Part shown: positions 50,101-61,944 of the stretch, piece after piece
Layout of the letters: every line of letters starts with the position of its first letter
How positions within the stretch are numbered: the first letter of the stretch is position 1
NCBI GenBank assembly: GCA_012845835.1
Contig: JABAKD010000016.1
Location: 7,285,919 to 7,349,918, forward strand
Direction of reading: 5' to 3'
DNA: 64,000 bases
DNA from: Undaria pinnatifida
Lineage: Eukaryota; Sar; Phaeophyceae; Laminariales; Alariaceae
Program-made: the position numbers and the translations under genes
Notes under the pieces: generated by a model
Database searches by the model: none
Told to the model about the DNA's origin: nothing
Seen by the model: the letters and a program-made list of their open reading frames with translations, nothing else

Positions 50101-53060
50101 ACTGGCTTTAGCATGGCCGCTGACACTCCAGGCAGCCTCTCGCTGCTGTAGGCATGAACGAGTGCAGTTGATTCGCAGCGAACTATCCCGCTGTGCTCGC
50201 TTCTATGTGGCCATTGTCCACGCCATTTCATGTCACCTCCCTTCTGTTTTGAGCTCGTCGTCGTGCCGTCGAGGTACGAGGAAACCCTTACGTACTGGGT
50301 GAGAACAGCAGTATGTACGACGAGCATGAACGCCAACTGACGACATTGGCAAACACACAACATCAGGTGCAGCAGCAGTAGCCGAAGGACGAAACTTCTA
50401 GCACATACTGCAGCAACTAGTAGCAACCAGAACCACAGCAGATAGCTCAAAGTGCAGTACGAGTGCCGTTGGCAAGTTTAGTCGCACACGCATCACTCTG
50501 TCCAATATATAACAACCGTTTTATGTTGTTATTGAAATAGAAAAAAAACATTACATTTCCTGTAAGAATGATACGTCGTACGAGCGGACGTTCTGATCTT
50601 GGTGTGTTGCTGCCGTGAGACCATGGAGCACACCGCATGTTTTACCCAATCAAGAGCCAACAAGAGGCAGCGCACAGGGGCCCCCAACACAGAGACACGT
50701 GACAACCACAGCCAGCTGTCGATCGCGTAATTCGCCGGTAGTCCGTGCTTCGGTGGGTGTATCGGAGGTCGTTCGTAGTACTGCTGTAGATCGTCGAAAA
50801 ACCACGTGGCATCGTTCTGGTGGTAGACTCGCCAGTAGACCCCCCAAAATTTATTTACCTTTTCTTTTTCTTGGCCCCATGCACCCATTTCCTTTCCTTT
50901 CTCTTTGTTTGTTTCTTTTTGCCAATTGGCTTTGCGTCTGTTGTGCGTATGCGTAGTGATAGATACCACGTGTAATATATGCGTGGTAGTCTTTCTTGGG
51001 TGGCAAGCGGTATAGTCGGTTTTTCCAGGCGCGAGTAATGAGACGTATGCACCAGCATGGACCTGGCACATACATCGTAGACTGACTCCCGATTTCACTT
51101 TTATATGTTTCTGGTGGAGGCATGAATTGCGTCAGCTGTGATTCATGCGTGTACCACCTTTGGTTTGTGTTTTTCCCCTAGGGTATTCCTCAGCTCCAGA
51201 GTGACTGGAGCCTGTCCTGTGACCACGGACTTGATTATGCGACTTAATGTGAGAACGACAACAGCAACAACAACGGAAATATTGCCTGTTTCTTGACCTT
51301 TCAGCTGCTTCCTGCAAATTTGGTTTTTCTGCCAACACGATTTTGAACCTTTTCGCGATTTTTCTTCCTTTTTGTCTAGTAAGTTGAACCTCCTACCATT
51401 TGCCGCTAATTTGCCGCCTGTGCATTAGTTGCGGAACGGTCCAGCTTCAGCTTTTCTTTGATTCGCACCATTTGTTTTGTACTTGACGAAGCTTCATCGG
51501 CTGAGATCTGGGCTTGGCTCATCAGCTCGACACCGCCCAGCACCCCATCGCAGCGCTATAGCTTACAGCAACAAAGCGCCGTGCAGTGCCCTGCGATGCC
51601 CTGCGGCTCAGCTCAGCAGCGCACCGCTAGCTCAGCAGAGCGAAGCGCTATGCTTTGCCGTGCTCTGCCGTCGCGGTCGTTCGTTATTCATGATATCTAA
51701 AACTCCGCGTACGCTGATATTTAGGTATTTGGCGCTTTATTCTATACATATCGCGTCTACCATCGTAATATCATACAATATGGGGGAGGGAATGTAATCT
51801 CTATGCAAAGATCCTGTTTTGTTTTAATCAATTGTCAGCCGGCCGCCCCGGTGGTCTATTAAAAATAGTGGTTATACCCTCGAATACTACTAACGTTTGG
51901 TTGTCCTTGAGTTCGACACCCACCACGATGAGATTGGACTTTATTTGCAAAAATGCAAAAAAAACAGCAGGGATCAACTAATTGCTGAGAGCGCCTAGCA
52001 GCGTGGGTTGGTTCGACGCGAGTCGACGAGGGAAGAAAATGCGGGATTCTCCTGGCGGTAAAAATGAAAGCACGTGCCGAAGTGGGGAGGGAGGAGGAGG
52101 GCCCGCTATGTGACCCCGGATCTGAGTTACTACTGGGAGGGAGCGCGAGAGTGGTGCGGGGATAATACATGGGATGAAGAACAAAAAATGTTGCAAAGGT
52201 ATATTAATATTATAACTACCAGTAAATAATATGCCAGTCTCTAGGAAATACGCACGGCACTATCAGCAGTCGTCATGGTAGAGACACTCCGGATATTATG
52301 CATTGAGGGGACGCGTGCGATTTCGACAACGTGAAAGCCCCCACGAAGAAAAGACAGCAGACACACATATCCCGCCTTCCCGAGAAAAAACAGAGAAGAA
52401 GCGCTACGCCAACCTCCCGTACGAGCAAAGCCATCCCCGCACCAATCTTAGACAACGCCGCCTCAACGAGAGATCGCCCTCCTCTTCTACGTTTTCCTCC
52501 TCGCCCGCGACCACGCAGACCAATCAATGCGACAGCCTTCACGTAACAAACAAAGCTATCTTCTTCCAAAACCTCGCCGGCTGACATGTCCTCATGTCGA
52601 CGTTTGATGCACACCGACTTTGCATCCTGTCGACTTCGAACCTCCATTGCCACGGGGACAGCAGTGCAGTCTCTTCATTAATGCCAAGGCCTCTTTTGTT
52701 TCGCCTAGAGGCGACGCAGGTTCTCAATAGTACTCTTTTCGGTATTTTTGTTTGATAGACGCCAACTTTTACTTGACGGCGCATTTAACATAGTTTGTTT
52801 CGCCTATCCTTGCCTTCTTTGTTGTATAATATTACGTTGTTTCTTCTGTCAAAGCATGACTTTCATAATCCCATGTTCGTCTTAAACTCTTGGCATTACT
52901 TTAAAGTTCAATGCATGCCAAATCGGACAGCTACACCTTAAGTTGTCGAAGTGCTGCCCTGCCCTACCCGAAGCATGGGCGCCGGCGAATGCCGGCGCCC
53001 ATGCGGAGCCCTTGTATTTGTAACAAAATAGTACTGACTGGTAGATACCACTCACTGCTG
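50101..53060. other. no supported gene; one dispersed repeat copy
   Basis: The stretch contains the second copy of the 15125-15315 repeat at about 51990-52150 and a gctcagcagcgc-rich low-complexity patch at 51580-51670. Overlapping frames at 52273-52650 on both strands show no motif. Confidence 0.4.
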
Positions 53061-53062
53061 CT

Positions 53063-53142
53063 GTGACATTGTGGTCTATTAATAGTAGATAGACTGTCCG
53101 TTTATAATCCTGGCCTTCGCTGGTTCGAATCCGGGTGTCATC
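53063..53142 (+). repeat. tRNA-like SINE head
   Basis: gtgacattgtggtct begins the element, and actgtccgtttataatcctgg and ctggttcgaatccgggtgtc (an intact B box) follow, then atcgg and an A-rich tail. Acceptor-stem pairing is poor, so it is not called as a functional tRNA. Confidence 0.65.
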
Positions 53143-53249
53143 GGAAAAATAAATGATCCTCATGAAAAATCGATACTTACTTGAGTCTTGATACTTAAGT
53201 CTTGGTATTTATTTATCAATTTTATTTGTAGAAATAAAATAGACATCAA

Positions 53250-53329
53250 TGTGACGTTGTGGTCTAGTAGATTGACTGTCCGCTTATAAGCTTGGTCTTC
53301 AGTGGTTCGAATCTGGGTGTCATCGAAAA
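53250..53329 (+). repeat. tRNA-like SINE head, second nearby copy
   Basis: gtgacgttgtggtctagtag, then tgtccgcttataagcttggt, a ggttcgaatctggg B box, and tcatcg plus a poly-A run. Its spacing from the previous copy is 187 bp. Confidence 0.65.
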
Positions 53330-53394
53330 AAAAAAGTGACACATAAAAAAATTGATATATATATGTCGTCATATTTGTAACAAAAATAGATTAG

Positions 53395-53505
53395 GTGGAG
53401 CAAGAAATCAAAGAAAAGCTGGAGCGTTCCGCAAGTAAGCTGGACCGTCCGACCCCGGAGATGCCAGGGATGCACCAACCGAGCGCTTTCAGCACAAAGA
53501 TATTA
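53395..53505 (+). CDS. possible internal exon, unassigned
   Basis: The exon is bounded by gattag|gtg and tta|gtaagtaag, 37 codons, phase 0. It reads VEQEIKEKLERSASKLDRPT then PEMPGMHQPSAFSTKIL. The strong donor and charged helical start favour a real exon, but no neighbour in matching phase was found. It immediately follows a tRNA-like repeat. Confidence 0.3.
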
Positions 53506-54178
53506 GTAAGTAAGTCTATACATGTTACCCGTCCGTGTGCTCACGTGATCCATGCGCCTGCGCAACTCATAGGAAACAGTGCGCGGTCCCTGTGTCATCC
53601 TGGGCGCAGCCTATCTTTCCTAGTAGTGGGGTGTTACAGACTATACGGCTAGCTACTAGGTTGTTCATTTTTTCATCTCTGGTATCATGTACCACAGGTC
53701 ACATGTACATTGTACGACGTCGCGAGTACAGCTGAGTCGTGTCTTGTCTTGTTATTTCTACTTTTATAAAATACCGTTACGCTCATCCCCGAACCCCGGC
53801 CAAACATGGGTTTCTACACGTTGTTTCACAAAGGCATGTTTGAAACTTTTGGACGAAACAACAAACGATTTTTTTGGTTTGAACTTTCGACCTCGACATC
53901 GACCGGTAGACTATATTCGTCGCCTTCTCTATCCAGGTGGTCTACCGCTCCACAGCGGACAAGCACAGCAGTGTCCGCTTGCAAAACTTGTCTCGAGTGT
54001 ACCTTCTGGTGCTGAGAGGCTCATCATAGCAAAAGCGCGAGAGAGGGAGGAGGGACGAAGCCAAAGTCGTGCTTGTCCGCCGTTCGTTGTTGTCGTTGTG
54101 CTTTTTATAAAAAAAACTCGTGTGGTGGTCGGACGCTGACCGCAGCAGGCAGGCATCTAAGCTATCTTGGCGAGGGCG

Positions 54179-54261
54179 ATGTTTCCGCTATCTGTGGAGG
54201 TGGTGGAGGGGACTGAGATGGGCCCCGTCTTCTACAAGATCAACCACGAGCGCGATGGGAG
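54179..54261 (+). CDS. possible first or internal exon, unassigned
   Basis: From the ATG the frame reads MFPLSVEVVEGTEMGPVFYK then INHERDG, to donor ag|gtgagg (phase 2). The alternating hydrophobic pattern suggests beta strands. An in-frame TAA lies a few codons upstream, so this ATG would be the start unless the ctaag acceptor is used. No downstream exon could be linked. Confidence 0.3.
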
Positions 54262-55165
54262 GTGAGGCTAAGTAGGCACGATCCATACCGGGTTGCTTTT
54301 GTGGTGTAGGCTCAAGGGTTTGAAAAAATGTGTGAAACGAAATGTTTTTTATCTCCGTCTTCGGAAAAGTTGATGTACCTGGTATGATAGATCGTCGACC
54401 AGCTACTCAGATCTAACCGAGTGAGACTGTGTACCCTGGGGACATGCTGTACTCGCACTGCTTTCGGTGCGCGCGGATGCCATATATCGCGTCAAGATGA
54501 GTGGGGATGGTTGTGGAGAGTCACGGACGGTCCTGTAATGTATGTTCAATGTATGGTGTGGTACCATGATGGTACGCCGTCTGCGTCAACGTAAAAAAGC
54601 GGCCAGAAAAAATATAAGTATACGACAGGTACATGCACCACTTTGTACTAAAACATAGAGACCGTTATGATTTTAATATGAATTTTCTAAAGGTCCTTAA
54701 ATTTACGTCCTATTTGTATAAAACAATTATCCACGTGTTTCGCCACCGCGCCCGCACGAGTCTGTAGGTACAGATAGGATCCATCCATCCATGCGTTGCC
54801 AAACCAACCAATCCTCGCTCTTAGCGTCAACTTTTGCCAAGCTGAACGTCCTCGGGTGAGGTGCACCGACACCACAATAATAGAGAAAGGTGTCGGCAAC
54901 ACAACAGACCACTACAGCAGCAGCTAGGGGCAGAGGAGGGCGTCAACATACAAAACGCCGCGATGTTGAAACAACACACAACAAACAGCAGTGCTCGTAT
55001 CGGATCAATTTTTTTCATTTTTTATGGAAAAAAAATGGTTCCCCCATGTATGCAGACTAGCTGAATCTTGTCGGTCGAACCTCGCCCCAACAGGTCCCCC
55101 CCAACAGCTTCAACAGACAACACACAACCACAAACAGCAGGTCCCAGAGAGTCAGAACACGATAC

Positions 55166-55324
55166 ATGGATGACAACGGCAACACCGGCAACACCTACAA
55201 CAACAAATCGCGTATGAACGCGACGGGTGTGTACGAAATACAGGGGATCCCCCGTGCAAGCCCTGCGGGTGGCGTTGTGCTTCGTTTGACAACACCACCT
55301 CCACCAAACCTCTGTCTCATATAA
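55166..55324 (+). CDS. short open frame, 52 codons, unassigned
   Basis: The frame reads MDDNGNTGNTYNNKSRMNAT, then GVYEIQGIPRASPAGGVVLR, a Pro run and TAA. It has Asn/Gly-rich then hydrophobic composition and lies 190 bp upstream of the TIR element at 55517. Coding status is uncertain. Confidence 0.2.
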   Translation: MDDNGNTGNTYNNKSRMNATGVYEIQGIPRASPAGGVVLRLTTPPPPNLCLI

Positions 55325-55516
55325 ACATCATAATGTGTTCGAAGTTTTCGTGTGGGGCTCTACACGATACCAGTAGTTATTAAAAAGTCTTCGAGGAGTC
55401 TACTGCTGCTGTTGAGTATGAAGCACAGATTCGACTCTATGATACCTACGTACGTACACAGATTACTCGATGAAAAAAACTGTAAATCCGCCTCTACGAT
55501 TACAGTAGTACTTGCT

Positions 55517-56616
55517 ACTAGACACTTATAAAACTCAGAGGAGTGCGATATTTCGGATCTTCAACCCAAATTCTCCATCGCGATTTGCGATTTCGCAAAC
55601 CACCCGATATAAAACTCAAAATCGCCTTTTCTTCCAGGAGTACGTGAGATATAAAACTCGGGTTATGTGCCAAGATACGAACAAATTCGGTGACAATCCT
55701 GTAGCCCTCGGTCAGCTCCTCACTCCTCACAACACACACAGCACACCGCTGGTCGAAGGACGTGGCTGCTGCTGCTGCTGTAGCTGCTGCTCCCGGTAGC
55801 TCGGCCAGCATCAGCGCCTGCATCTATCATGAGTTTGGCTCTTGGCATGAACGATGCCGCAGCGCAGACACGGCTCGCGCTCGTGGTGAGACACATTGTC
55901 AAAGCTTGTGCCTACGCGACGCTAGCGGGCATCGGTATCTCGCTACTCCCACGACGTAAAATCTACAGCAGTAGTAGTGCTCGTTAGATCTCTCAGCTTC
56001 CGGCTGATGTTGCCGTGGGTAGAGCCCACACCAAAACCCATGGCATCAGCGACGGCATTGAAATGTTGCGGCTGCCATGTGTTGCCTCCTCCCCTCTGTG
56101 CGTCCTTCGCGCCAACCGCTACCCGCTTGTTGCCGGGTTGGGGGCATACCTCTACTCCGTCACAAATCCGTCCAAGGGTAGAGCACTGGATGTTGTGGTG
56201 GTGCCTCTGAATCCGGGCATCTCGGGCATGCGCCCTTCCCCAGCCACGGGAGCACCCACCTACTGTGTGTATTCAACCTCGTCCCCGCGGCCATCGCTGC
56301 TGTTGTTGTTCATGTTGTCGCGGTGACGATCGGATGGTATCGTGGAGAAGCAAGCCTCGTGTGGGTAGGTACGTGTTCTCCGGGGCGTGTCCAATCCTGT
56401 CTGTCAGTAATTCTGGCTCTACTCAACAAAAAGAACATTAAAAATCGCGATGGGGAAAAAAAGCCCTGTGCGATTTTTCGCACTTGGGTTGTGTTTTGCG
56501 GACCACAGGTCGCGAAAATATCGCAATTTCCGGCACGCGTATAAAACTCCAGGTGCGCATAATTTGGCTCTAAACACCCAAAATCGCGATTTTTTTTAGT
56601 TTTATAAGTGTCTACT
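55517..56616. mobile_element. 1.1-kb element with terminal inverted repeats
   Basis: The left end tagacacttataaaact (55519-55535) is matched inverted at 56598-56614. Both ends continue into AT-rich text with cgcgattt-like words. Subterminal ataaaactc motifs recur (about 55608, 55649, 56539). The interior is GC-rich and carries open frames on plus. It has the structure of a cut-and-paste DNA transposon or a gene captured by one. No target-site duplication is clear. Confidence 0.55.
55829..56326 (+). pseudogene. 165-codon frame broken by one TAG, inside the TIR element
   Basis: The frame starts MSLALGMNDAAAQTRLALVV, continues CAYATLAGIGISLLPRRK, meets TAG at 55985-55987, then goes on in the same frame LPADVAVGRAHTKTHGISDG, NRYPLVAGLGAYLYSVTNPS, and stops TGA at 56324. 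A different frame after the acceptor-like ccttccccag at about 56242 gives FNLVPAAIAAVVVVHVVAVT, a membrane-helix-like stretch, to donor tgg|gtaggt. It may be a decayed element gene or a short-intron gene I cannot resolve. The family is unknown. Confidence 0.3.
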
Positions 56617-56619
56617 GGA

Positions 56620-57215
56620 TGCAGTATTCTGTGTCTGTTTGTACTCGTGCGGCAGCTGTGACTGATAAATTCACGATAGCTACTTTTTTACACCAACCAC
56701 TTCTACTACTACACTGCTGTTGTACTTCCTGTAGTAGAATTAATAGTACCCCTGTTTGTTGTGTACCGGTAGTCTAGTCTAGAATACCCAGGTACACTGC
56801 TGCTGTACTTGTACTCGATACTCGAGTACGTTGTTACTACTCAAAGTACACGCCCTACAACCGAGCGGCCCTGGGAGAAGCAGGAAGACGGGGCAAAATC
56901 TCTTCTTTTTTTTCGTTCCTTTCGTCCATTCATTAATAGTACCATCGTACAGCAAGTACACAGCGGTCGTAGCGCGTATCTTTATCTTTTCGTCCCACGA
57001 GATTATTTTGTATTTATTCTGGATCCGGCGGGTGACATGTATGTGCTGGGGCGCGGTCCGCGCCGTCCTGCCCCTGGGTGGTTTGAACCTGTTTTTTTTT
57101 GCCTTTCTTTGCCCTTAAGGTCTTCTTATCGACCGCACACCACCAACAAATCAGAACATGCGCACATATTGTATAACAGATATTTAAATACTTGTTGTAC
57201 TGCTGTTGAGGTATT
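56620..57215. other. no supported gene
   Basis: The stretch is AT-rich with scattered gtactgct words. A 137-codon plus frame at 56809 has no motif. Confidence 0.4.
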
Positions 57216-57545
57216 AGTTTAGCTTACCCTAACTAAGCCTTATAACACTTTTCCCCCTGAAACGGCGGGATATCAGGTCGGCCGGATATACGGCGGACCT
57301 GCCAATATCCAAGCCGTTTCATTTCCTGGGCATACCGGGGAGAGTATTTTTCAAGTTCGACATGAAAGTCTGAAAAAGTTTATTATGTTGGGTGGATGGA
57401 TGTGGGATTTGAACTCACGACCCAAAAAAAACATGGTCTGTCGCCGACGCCATTTGTTAAGGTATTAGTGGGGTATTAGTCCGGTTGACCACTTGCAAAA
57501 GGTTAACCAATAGCATACCCAAACTAAGCCTTAAAACAATACGTC
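57216..57545 (-). mobile_element. tRNA-derived SINE (family S1), copy 1
   Basis: On minus, an A-box-like ggtcaaccggactaatacc and a B-box-like gagttcaaatccc (plus strand ggatttgaactcacgac) form a tRNA-like head. The body follows with gaaacggc(t)tggatat and ends near ctgaaacggcggga. The ends are framed by aactaagcctta(t/a)aac words. A second copy is at 59400-59775. Confidence 0.65.
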
Positions 57546-57650
57546 AAATCTGAGTTAAATCGACACACGACGCCTATGAAAATACGTGGAAGTGTGGTGA
57601 GCTAAAGCTTTATTTTTCCCCATCCGCCGGAGGATGAAAAAAAAAAAAAA
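57546..57650 (+). repeat. dispersed repeat, partner of 5138-5245
   Basis: The segment carries the same gaaaatacgtggaagtgtgg core and tttatttttcccc, and ends in a 16-base A-run. Confidence 0.65.
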
Positions 57651-57769
57651 AAGTCAAATAAATTTAAGGATCGTCTTGGAAGGCAGTTGATACTCATCTT
57701 TGCATGCTGCGTAATACACCGCCCGCTCGTTTTTACATTTTTACAATATATACAGTATATATTGATATA

Positions 57770-57978
57770 TTTTTTTCTTCACACACATCTACTTTCCAGC
57801 ATCTGGACAAACCGTGGTCACAGGTGTCGTCCCTTCTTTCCCCCGGGCCTTGCCTTCAATTTTTATCGCGCATAGGGTTCAGCAGTCCCCCTGCGCGGCA
57901 ATTTTTCATCGAGTGTTGCTAACTCACGCTCTCGCGCTTTCCGCTAGTCAATTTGTGCACAAGAAAAAGTCCCCATAA
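57770..57978 (-). repeat. SINE family S2 body, copy lacking its head
   Basis: About 200 bp shared with 61970-62170, including aggtgtcgtcccttct, cttcaatttttatcgcgcat, agggttcagc, catcgagtgttgct and gtcaatttgtgcacaagaaa. Here no tRNA-like head follows. Confidence 0.7.
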
Positions 57979-58104
57979 TAAGATGTACCAGAGGTATCAT
58001 ACTTAATAATGAATTATCCTTCGAAGATACCCGAATGGCTCCCCCCGTGGATGCTGCCCGAGGGTGAACATCAACAACATATTACCGTATTAATGGTAGC
58101 AACT

Positions 58105-58158
58105 ACCATGTACACAACAACAACAAAACAACAACAACAACAACACCAACAACACCAA

Positions 58159-58199
<41 letters not shown>

Positions 58200-58245
58200 A
58201 CAACAACAACAACAACAACAACAACAGCAGCAGCAGCAACAACAA

Positions 58246-58276
<31 letters not shown>
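58105..58276 (+). repeat. (CAA/CAG)n microsatellite within a 149-codon open frame
   Basis: An uninterrupted array of CAA and CAG. The surrounding frame (ATG 58009, MNYPSKIPEWLPPWMLPEGE ... stop TAA 58456) would encode a polyQ protein. The flanks show no motif, splice sites or GC shift, so I list it as a repeat, with a small chance of being a gene. Confidence 0.8.
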
Positions 58277-58277
<1 letters not shown>

Positions 58278-58671
58278 TTCACCCCAAGGGAGTAAGTTAT
58301 ACCAGGATGGTCCAGTAAAGCACACGGCAGTACCGTCATACCGGTATCGATTATTAACATCATACATAAGTGTTCTCCCCATGGTTCCGGTGTCTCTGCT
58401 CACATCTCTCCTCATCATGGCTCGCTGTCTAGACGCAAGACTGACGTTAGTACTCTAAGAGGACACTCAACGACAAAGCAGAGTAGTTGTGGGCAGTGGC
58501 GATGGGGGGTATTGCCCCACTAATACCTTAACAGTATCCAGCCTGAACCATCGTCAATTACATTCTTGCCCATCTACGATGGCCTTAATGTGACCGTGAC
58601 ATCTACCTACAGAAAAATGACGCTTAAATAATAAATACACACACGTACTACATACATACAGCAGATATCAT

Positions 58672-59140
58672 AAAAATAAAAATACACTCCAGCTAGCTGT
58701 GAGATCGAAGATTTTGTCGAAACTCATCTTTGCACGCTGTGTGTGATACCCCGATCGCGCGTATTGCTGTGTGTGTCCTCATCATTAAGGATATAGGTCG
58801 GCGACTCCCCTTGGAACTACAGTGTAGCTTGTACCAGGATCAACAGGGTGATGTTAGTCAGTCTGTGCGCGGAAACTATATAATAACCCGTTTTTGAGGG
58901 GGACAAAATCTGACGGCTGTGTACTGTGGAAGGAAATGCATCAGTTTATCGAGTGAATCCTGTAAGTCGTATAATAACTGGTGATGGGAGGGCGGAGTTT
59001 TCAAGGGCGTGGGGGCCTGGGTTTGAACAAGAGGGAGCGGGAGCGGGGGGAGGGGGAAACGGGCGGGGCAACTCAATCTGTGCGCGGAAGCTATAAAATC
59101 CTTTAAGGGAACAAATCTGACGGTTGTGGAAGGAATGCAG
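58672..59140 (-). repeat. dispersed repeat family R1, copy E
   Basis: Reverse orientation relative to copy A, intact from gatcgaagattttgtcga to the C-run-equivalent gcggggggaggggg. It is followed by a ta dinucleotide run (59143-59160). Confidence 0.85.
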
Positions 59141-59365
59141 CAGATATATATATATATATACCAGGTAGGTATGGTTTTTAAACGACAACGGCAAGAAATA
59201 AGTAAATGTGTGTGTTTTTGCGAGTTCGAGGCCGTCCGTGCGGAAAGCTACCTACCTGGTACCTCTGGTGCGTTTTGCTGAATCTACGATGATATGTCCG
59301 AGTAAAACATCGGCTTCCCTCTCCCTCATTTCCGACGAAAAGATCTGCTATTATTGTAGTAATAA

Positions 59366-59775
59366 TGTTGTTAAGGAATTAGTGGGGTATTAGTCCGTTT
59401 GACCACTTGCAAAAGATTAACCAATTCAAGCTTACCCACACGACGCCGTATAACTTACCCCCCCCCCCCCCCCCCGCCTGAAACGGCGGGATAGCAGGTC
59501 GGCCGGATATACGGGCGGACGTGTCAATATCCAAGCGGTTTCATTTCTTGGGGATACCGGGGAGAGAGTATTTTTCGAGTTCAACATGGGAAAAGACTGA
59601 AAAAGTTTACTATTATTATTGTGGATGGTGGGATTCGAACCCACGACTCAAAAAACCCATGGTCTGTCGACGACGCCATTTAATTTTGTTAAGGAATTAG
59701 TGGGGCATTAGTCCGTTTGACCACTTGCAAAAAGCTAACCAATAGTAGCTTGCTACCCAAACTAAGCCTTATAAC
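59366..59775 (-). mobile_element. SINE S1, copy 2, with a nested partial third head
   Basis: The head (59635-59760) on minus has an intact B box (plus strand gggattcgaacccacgac) and an A-box-like gtggtcaaacggactaatgc. The body runs back to a C-run at 59459-59475. A second partial head (gttaaggaattagtggggta..tagtccgtttgaccacttgc, 59366-59420) precedes it, so two elements are nested or tandem. Confidence 0.7.
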
Positions 59776-59844
59776 AATGCCCTGCCTGGTATATCTTATT
59801 GTGGCGGACCCCTACAATAACAATAGATCGTCATCAGTGGGCCT

Positions 59845-60145
59845 TACAGTCTGGTCGAGAGAATCTTTCGGGTGTTTTCTTCCTGATAATTGGCAAGCGT
59901 GGTCCGCAGTATTCGTGTCGTGGTCGGCACTTCAGAGTGTTCTCGGGTGTTTATCGTTCGATTCAAAAGCGGGAGCTTGCCTAACAATCTGGTCGCCCGG
60001 ATCTTTCGGGCGGTGGGCTGCTCGCGTTTGCGAGCCAGGAAGCCCTTCCTGATGGGACTGAGGTTCAGGCGCAAGCAAAAGCGGCGTGGCGGCGTTTCTG
60101 GCCATTTTTTTGGACCGTTTTGGCTCCGGGTTGGGGTCAGGGTCA
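59845..60145 (+). repeat. dispersed repeat R5 (also about 61375-61645, 61735-61860, 62335-62560 reverse)
   Basis: Shared themes are gtctggtcg..ag..tctttcggg, a gtggtccgcagt word, ttctggcca..ttt.gaccgttttgg, and (g)ggttggggtcaggg at one end. Similarity is moderate and the copies are truncated differently. Confidence 0.55.
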
Positions 60146-61374
60146 GGGCATTAATTAGTGGTTCGGCGTCTGTTGCGCGCCTGGAAAAAGTGCGATATTT
60201 GCGCGAATACACGCTTGAGCACCAAGTGACGAACTGCGTTTAAACGCCTCCCGAACCTCGAAAAGGCGTGTATCAGGATGCTTTGGGATGTTAAAGCAGA
60301 AATGAGCTGATCGCACTTACACTACCGAACGCAGTCAGGAGCATCGCTACACCCAGGTCAATCGATGAAAAAGGAAAATATTACTGAGTAATATTATACC
60401 AGGGGGGCTTCGCCGACGCGGACTGACGCCCGCCTGCGGTTCCGCGCTTGCCCGTAAGACGGGTAGTACACAAATCGAAGAGGAATCGTAGAAGCGACGG
60501 ATTACTGTCAAGGGGTATGGTGTGGTATTAAACCACTTCATAGTATTGCAAGTATGAGGTGGAGCGAGTGCGGCGGTGGGTTAAGAGAGAAAGCAAAGGA
60601 ATGGTCGGGAGGACGAGAATCCATGATGATCGTATCATATGCCAGGTACATACGGGTACAGGCGGGCAGTATGGCAGGACTACTACAACAGCATCATCAG
60701 CAGCAGCACTGATCGCCAAACCACCTCGTACTTCAGAGTTTTCGTATCCTGCTGTATTGCCACTTTTAGTAGTCCAACCATGCCATATTGCCGTATTTAT
60801 GCACCTGGACCGCCCTCCTCTCTTCTCCCCGGTATGCGAGTAGTCCTATGTATGTATTGGCCACGGGACTCAAGAATCACGCAGCTTGCAACGTTGAATC
60901 TAGACCGCTCAACTGTTGGAACTCAGCATCGACCGCTCAACTGTTGAAACTCCGTATCGGCCGCCCAACTGGCCGAACTCACATCTAACGTATTTGAAAA
61001 TATTTTGCCAAAAACGAGTACAGCACACCCTGCCAGCCGGCAGCCCGGGCACGGCGCAAGCACGCCCGAGGCCTCCTTCATCACAGTCGGGGTCGGGGGG
61101 CAAGATGAGGGAGTTTCGGGCCGAGGGGTGATCCTCATCGCAAGCTACCACGGCAAAGGCTCAAAAATACGTCTAAGAAAAGCTGAGGAGCCTTCTCCGA
61201 GCAGCAAGCTGCAATTTTGTACACATAGACTTATGCATTTGTTCGCCATTCGCCATTCGCCATTCGCCATAGATAGTCGGTGATCGGTGACGTTCCCGAT
61301 GCCCCGTCAGGGTGCCCAGTCAGGCTTATAGGGGTCCTTTTAAATTCTGGTCGCGTTGATCATTAGTCTAGGGG
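60146..61374. other. no supported gene
   Basis: The stretch includes short tandem words (ctcaactgttggaactc / ctcaactgttgaaactc at 60905-60955; cgccattcgccattcgcc at 61240-61270). No exon evidence. Confidence 0.4.
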
Positions 61375-61944
61375 GCGAGCTGTTCACGTAAACGGGCTAG
61401 GAAGAACTTCCTGATCAAGGCATTAGTCCTGGCAATTACTTATTATTTGGGGCAGAAATTTCCAGAAAGAAGAAGACTCGTCGTGGTCCGCAGTTCGCCA
61501 ATCGATCGTGGCCCACAGCTCGGAATAAACACATTTTTAGCTAAAATTGCAGGCGGCGCAAGCTTCGCCACGTTTTTGGTCCGATTTGGGTCCGTGTTGG
61601 TGTCAGGATTGACAGAGTTACATAGGGTTAAGGGTTGGGTTGGGTCCAGTAGGTGCAACGCTCTATCCGACCGGATCTTTGGGAAGAAAAACCCGGGAAA
61701 AAAGTATTCACCGTTGATGTGAGGAGGCAAATCGTGGTCTGCAGGAGGGGGCGAATAGTATTGGTCCGTTGTTTGGGACTTTCAAACCAAAATCGAACAT
61801 GATGTTTCTGGCCCATTTGGATCCGAGTTGGGGTCGGGGTTAGGGTTTGGGGTTGCTAGGTTTGTCTACGCCCGTGCCTTGATCCACCATCGGAATTTTT
61901 TCCTAGCCTGAGCACTCGTGAGCAACCAACAACCCGAGGGAATG

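Noticed and set aside
53063-53329. Functional isoleucine tRNA genes
   Set aside because: B boxes are good, but acceptor and D stems pair poorly and poly-A tails follow, so SINE heads are more likely.
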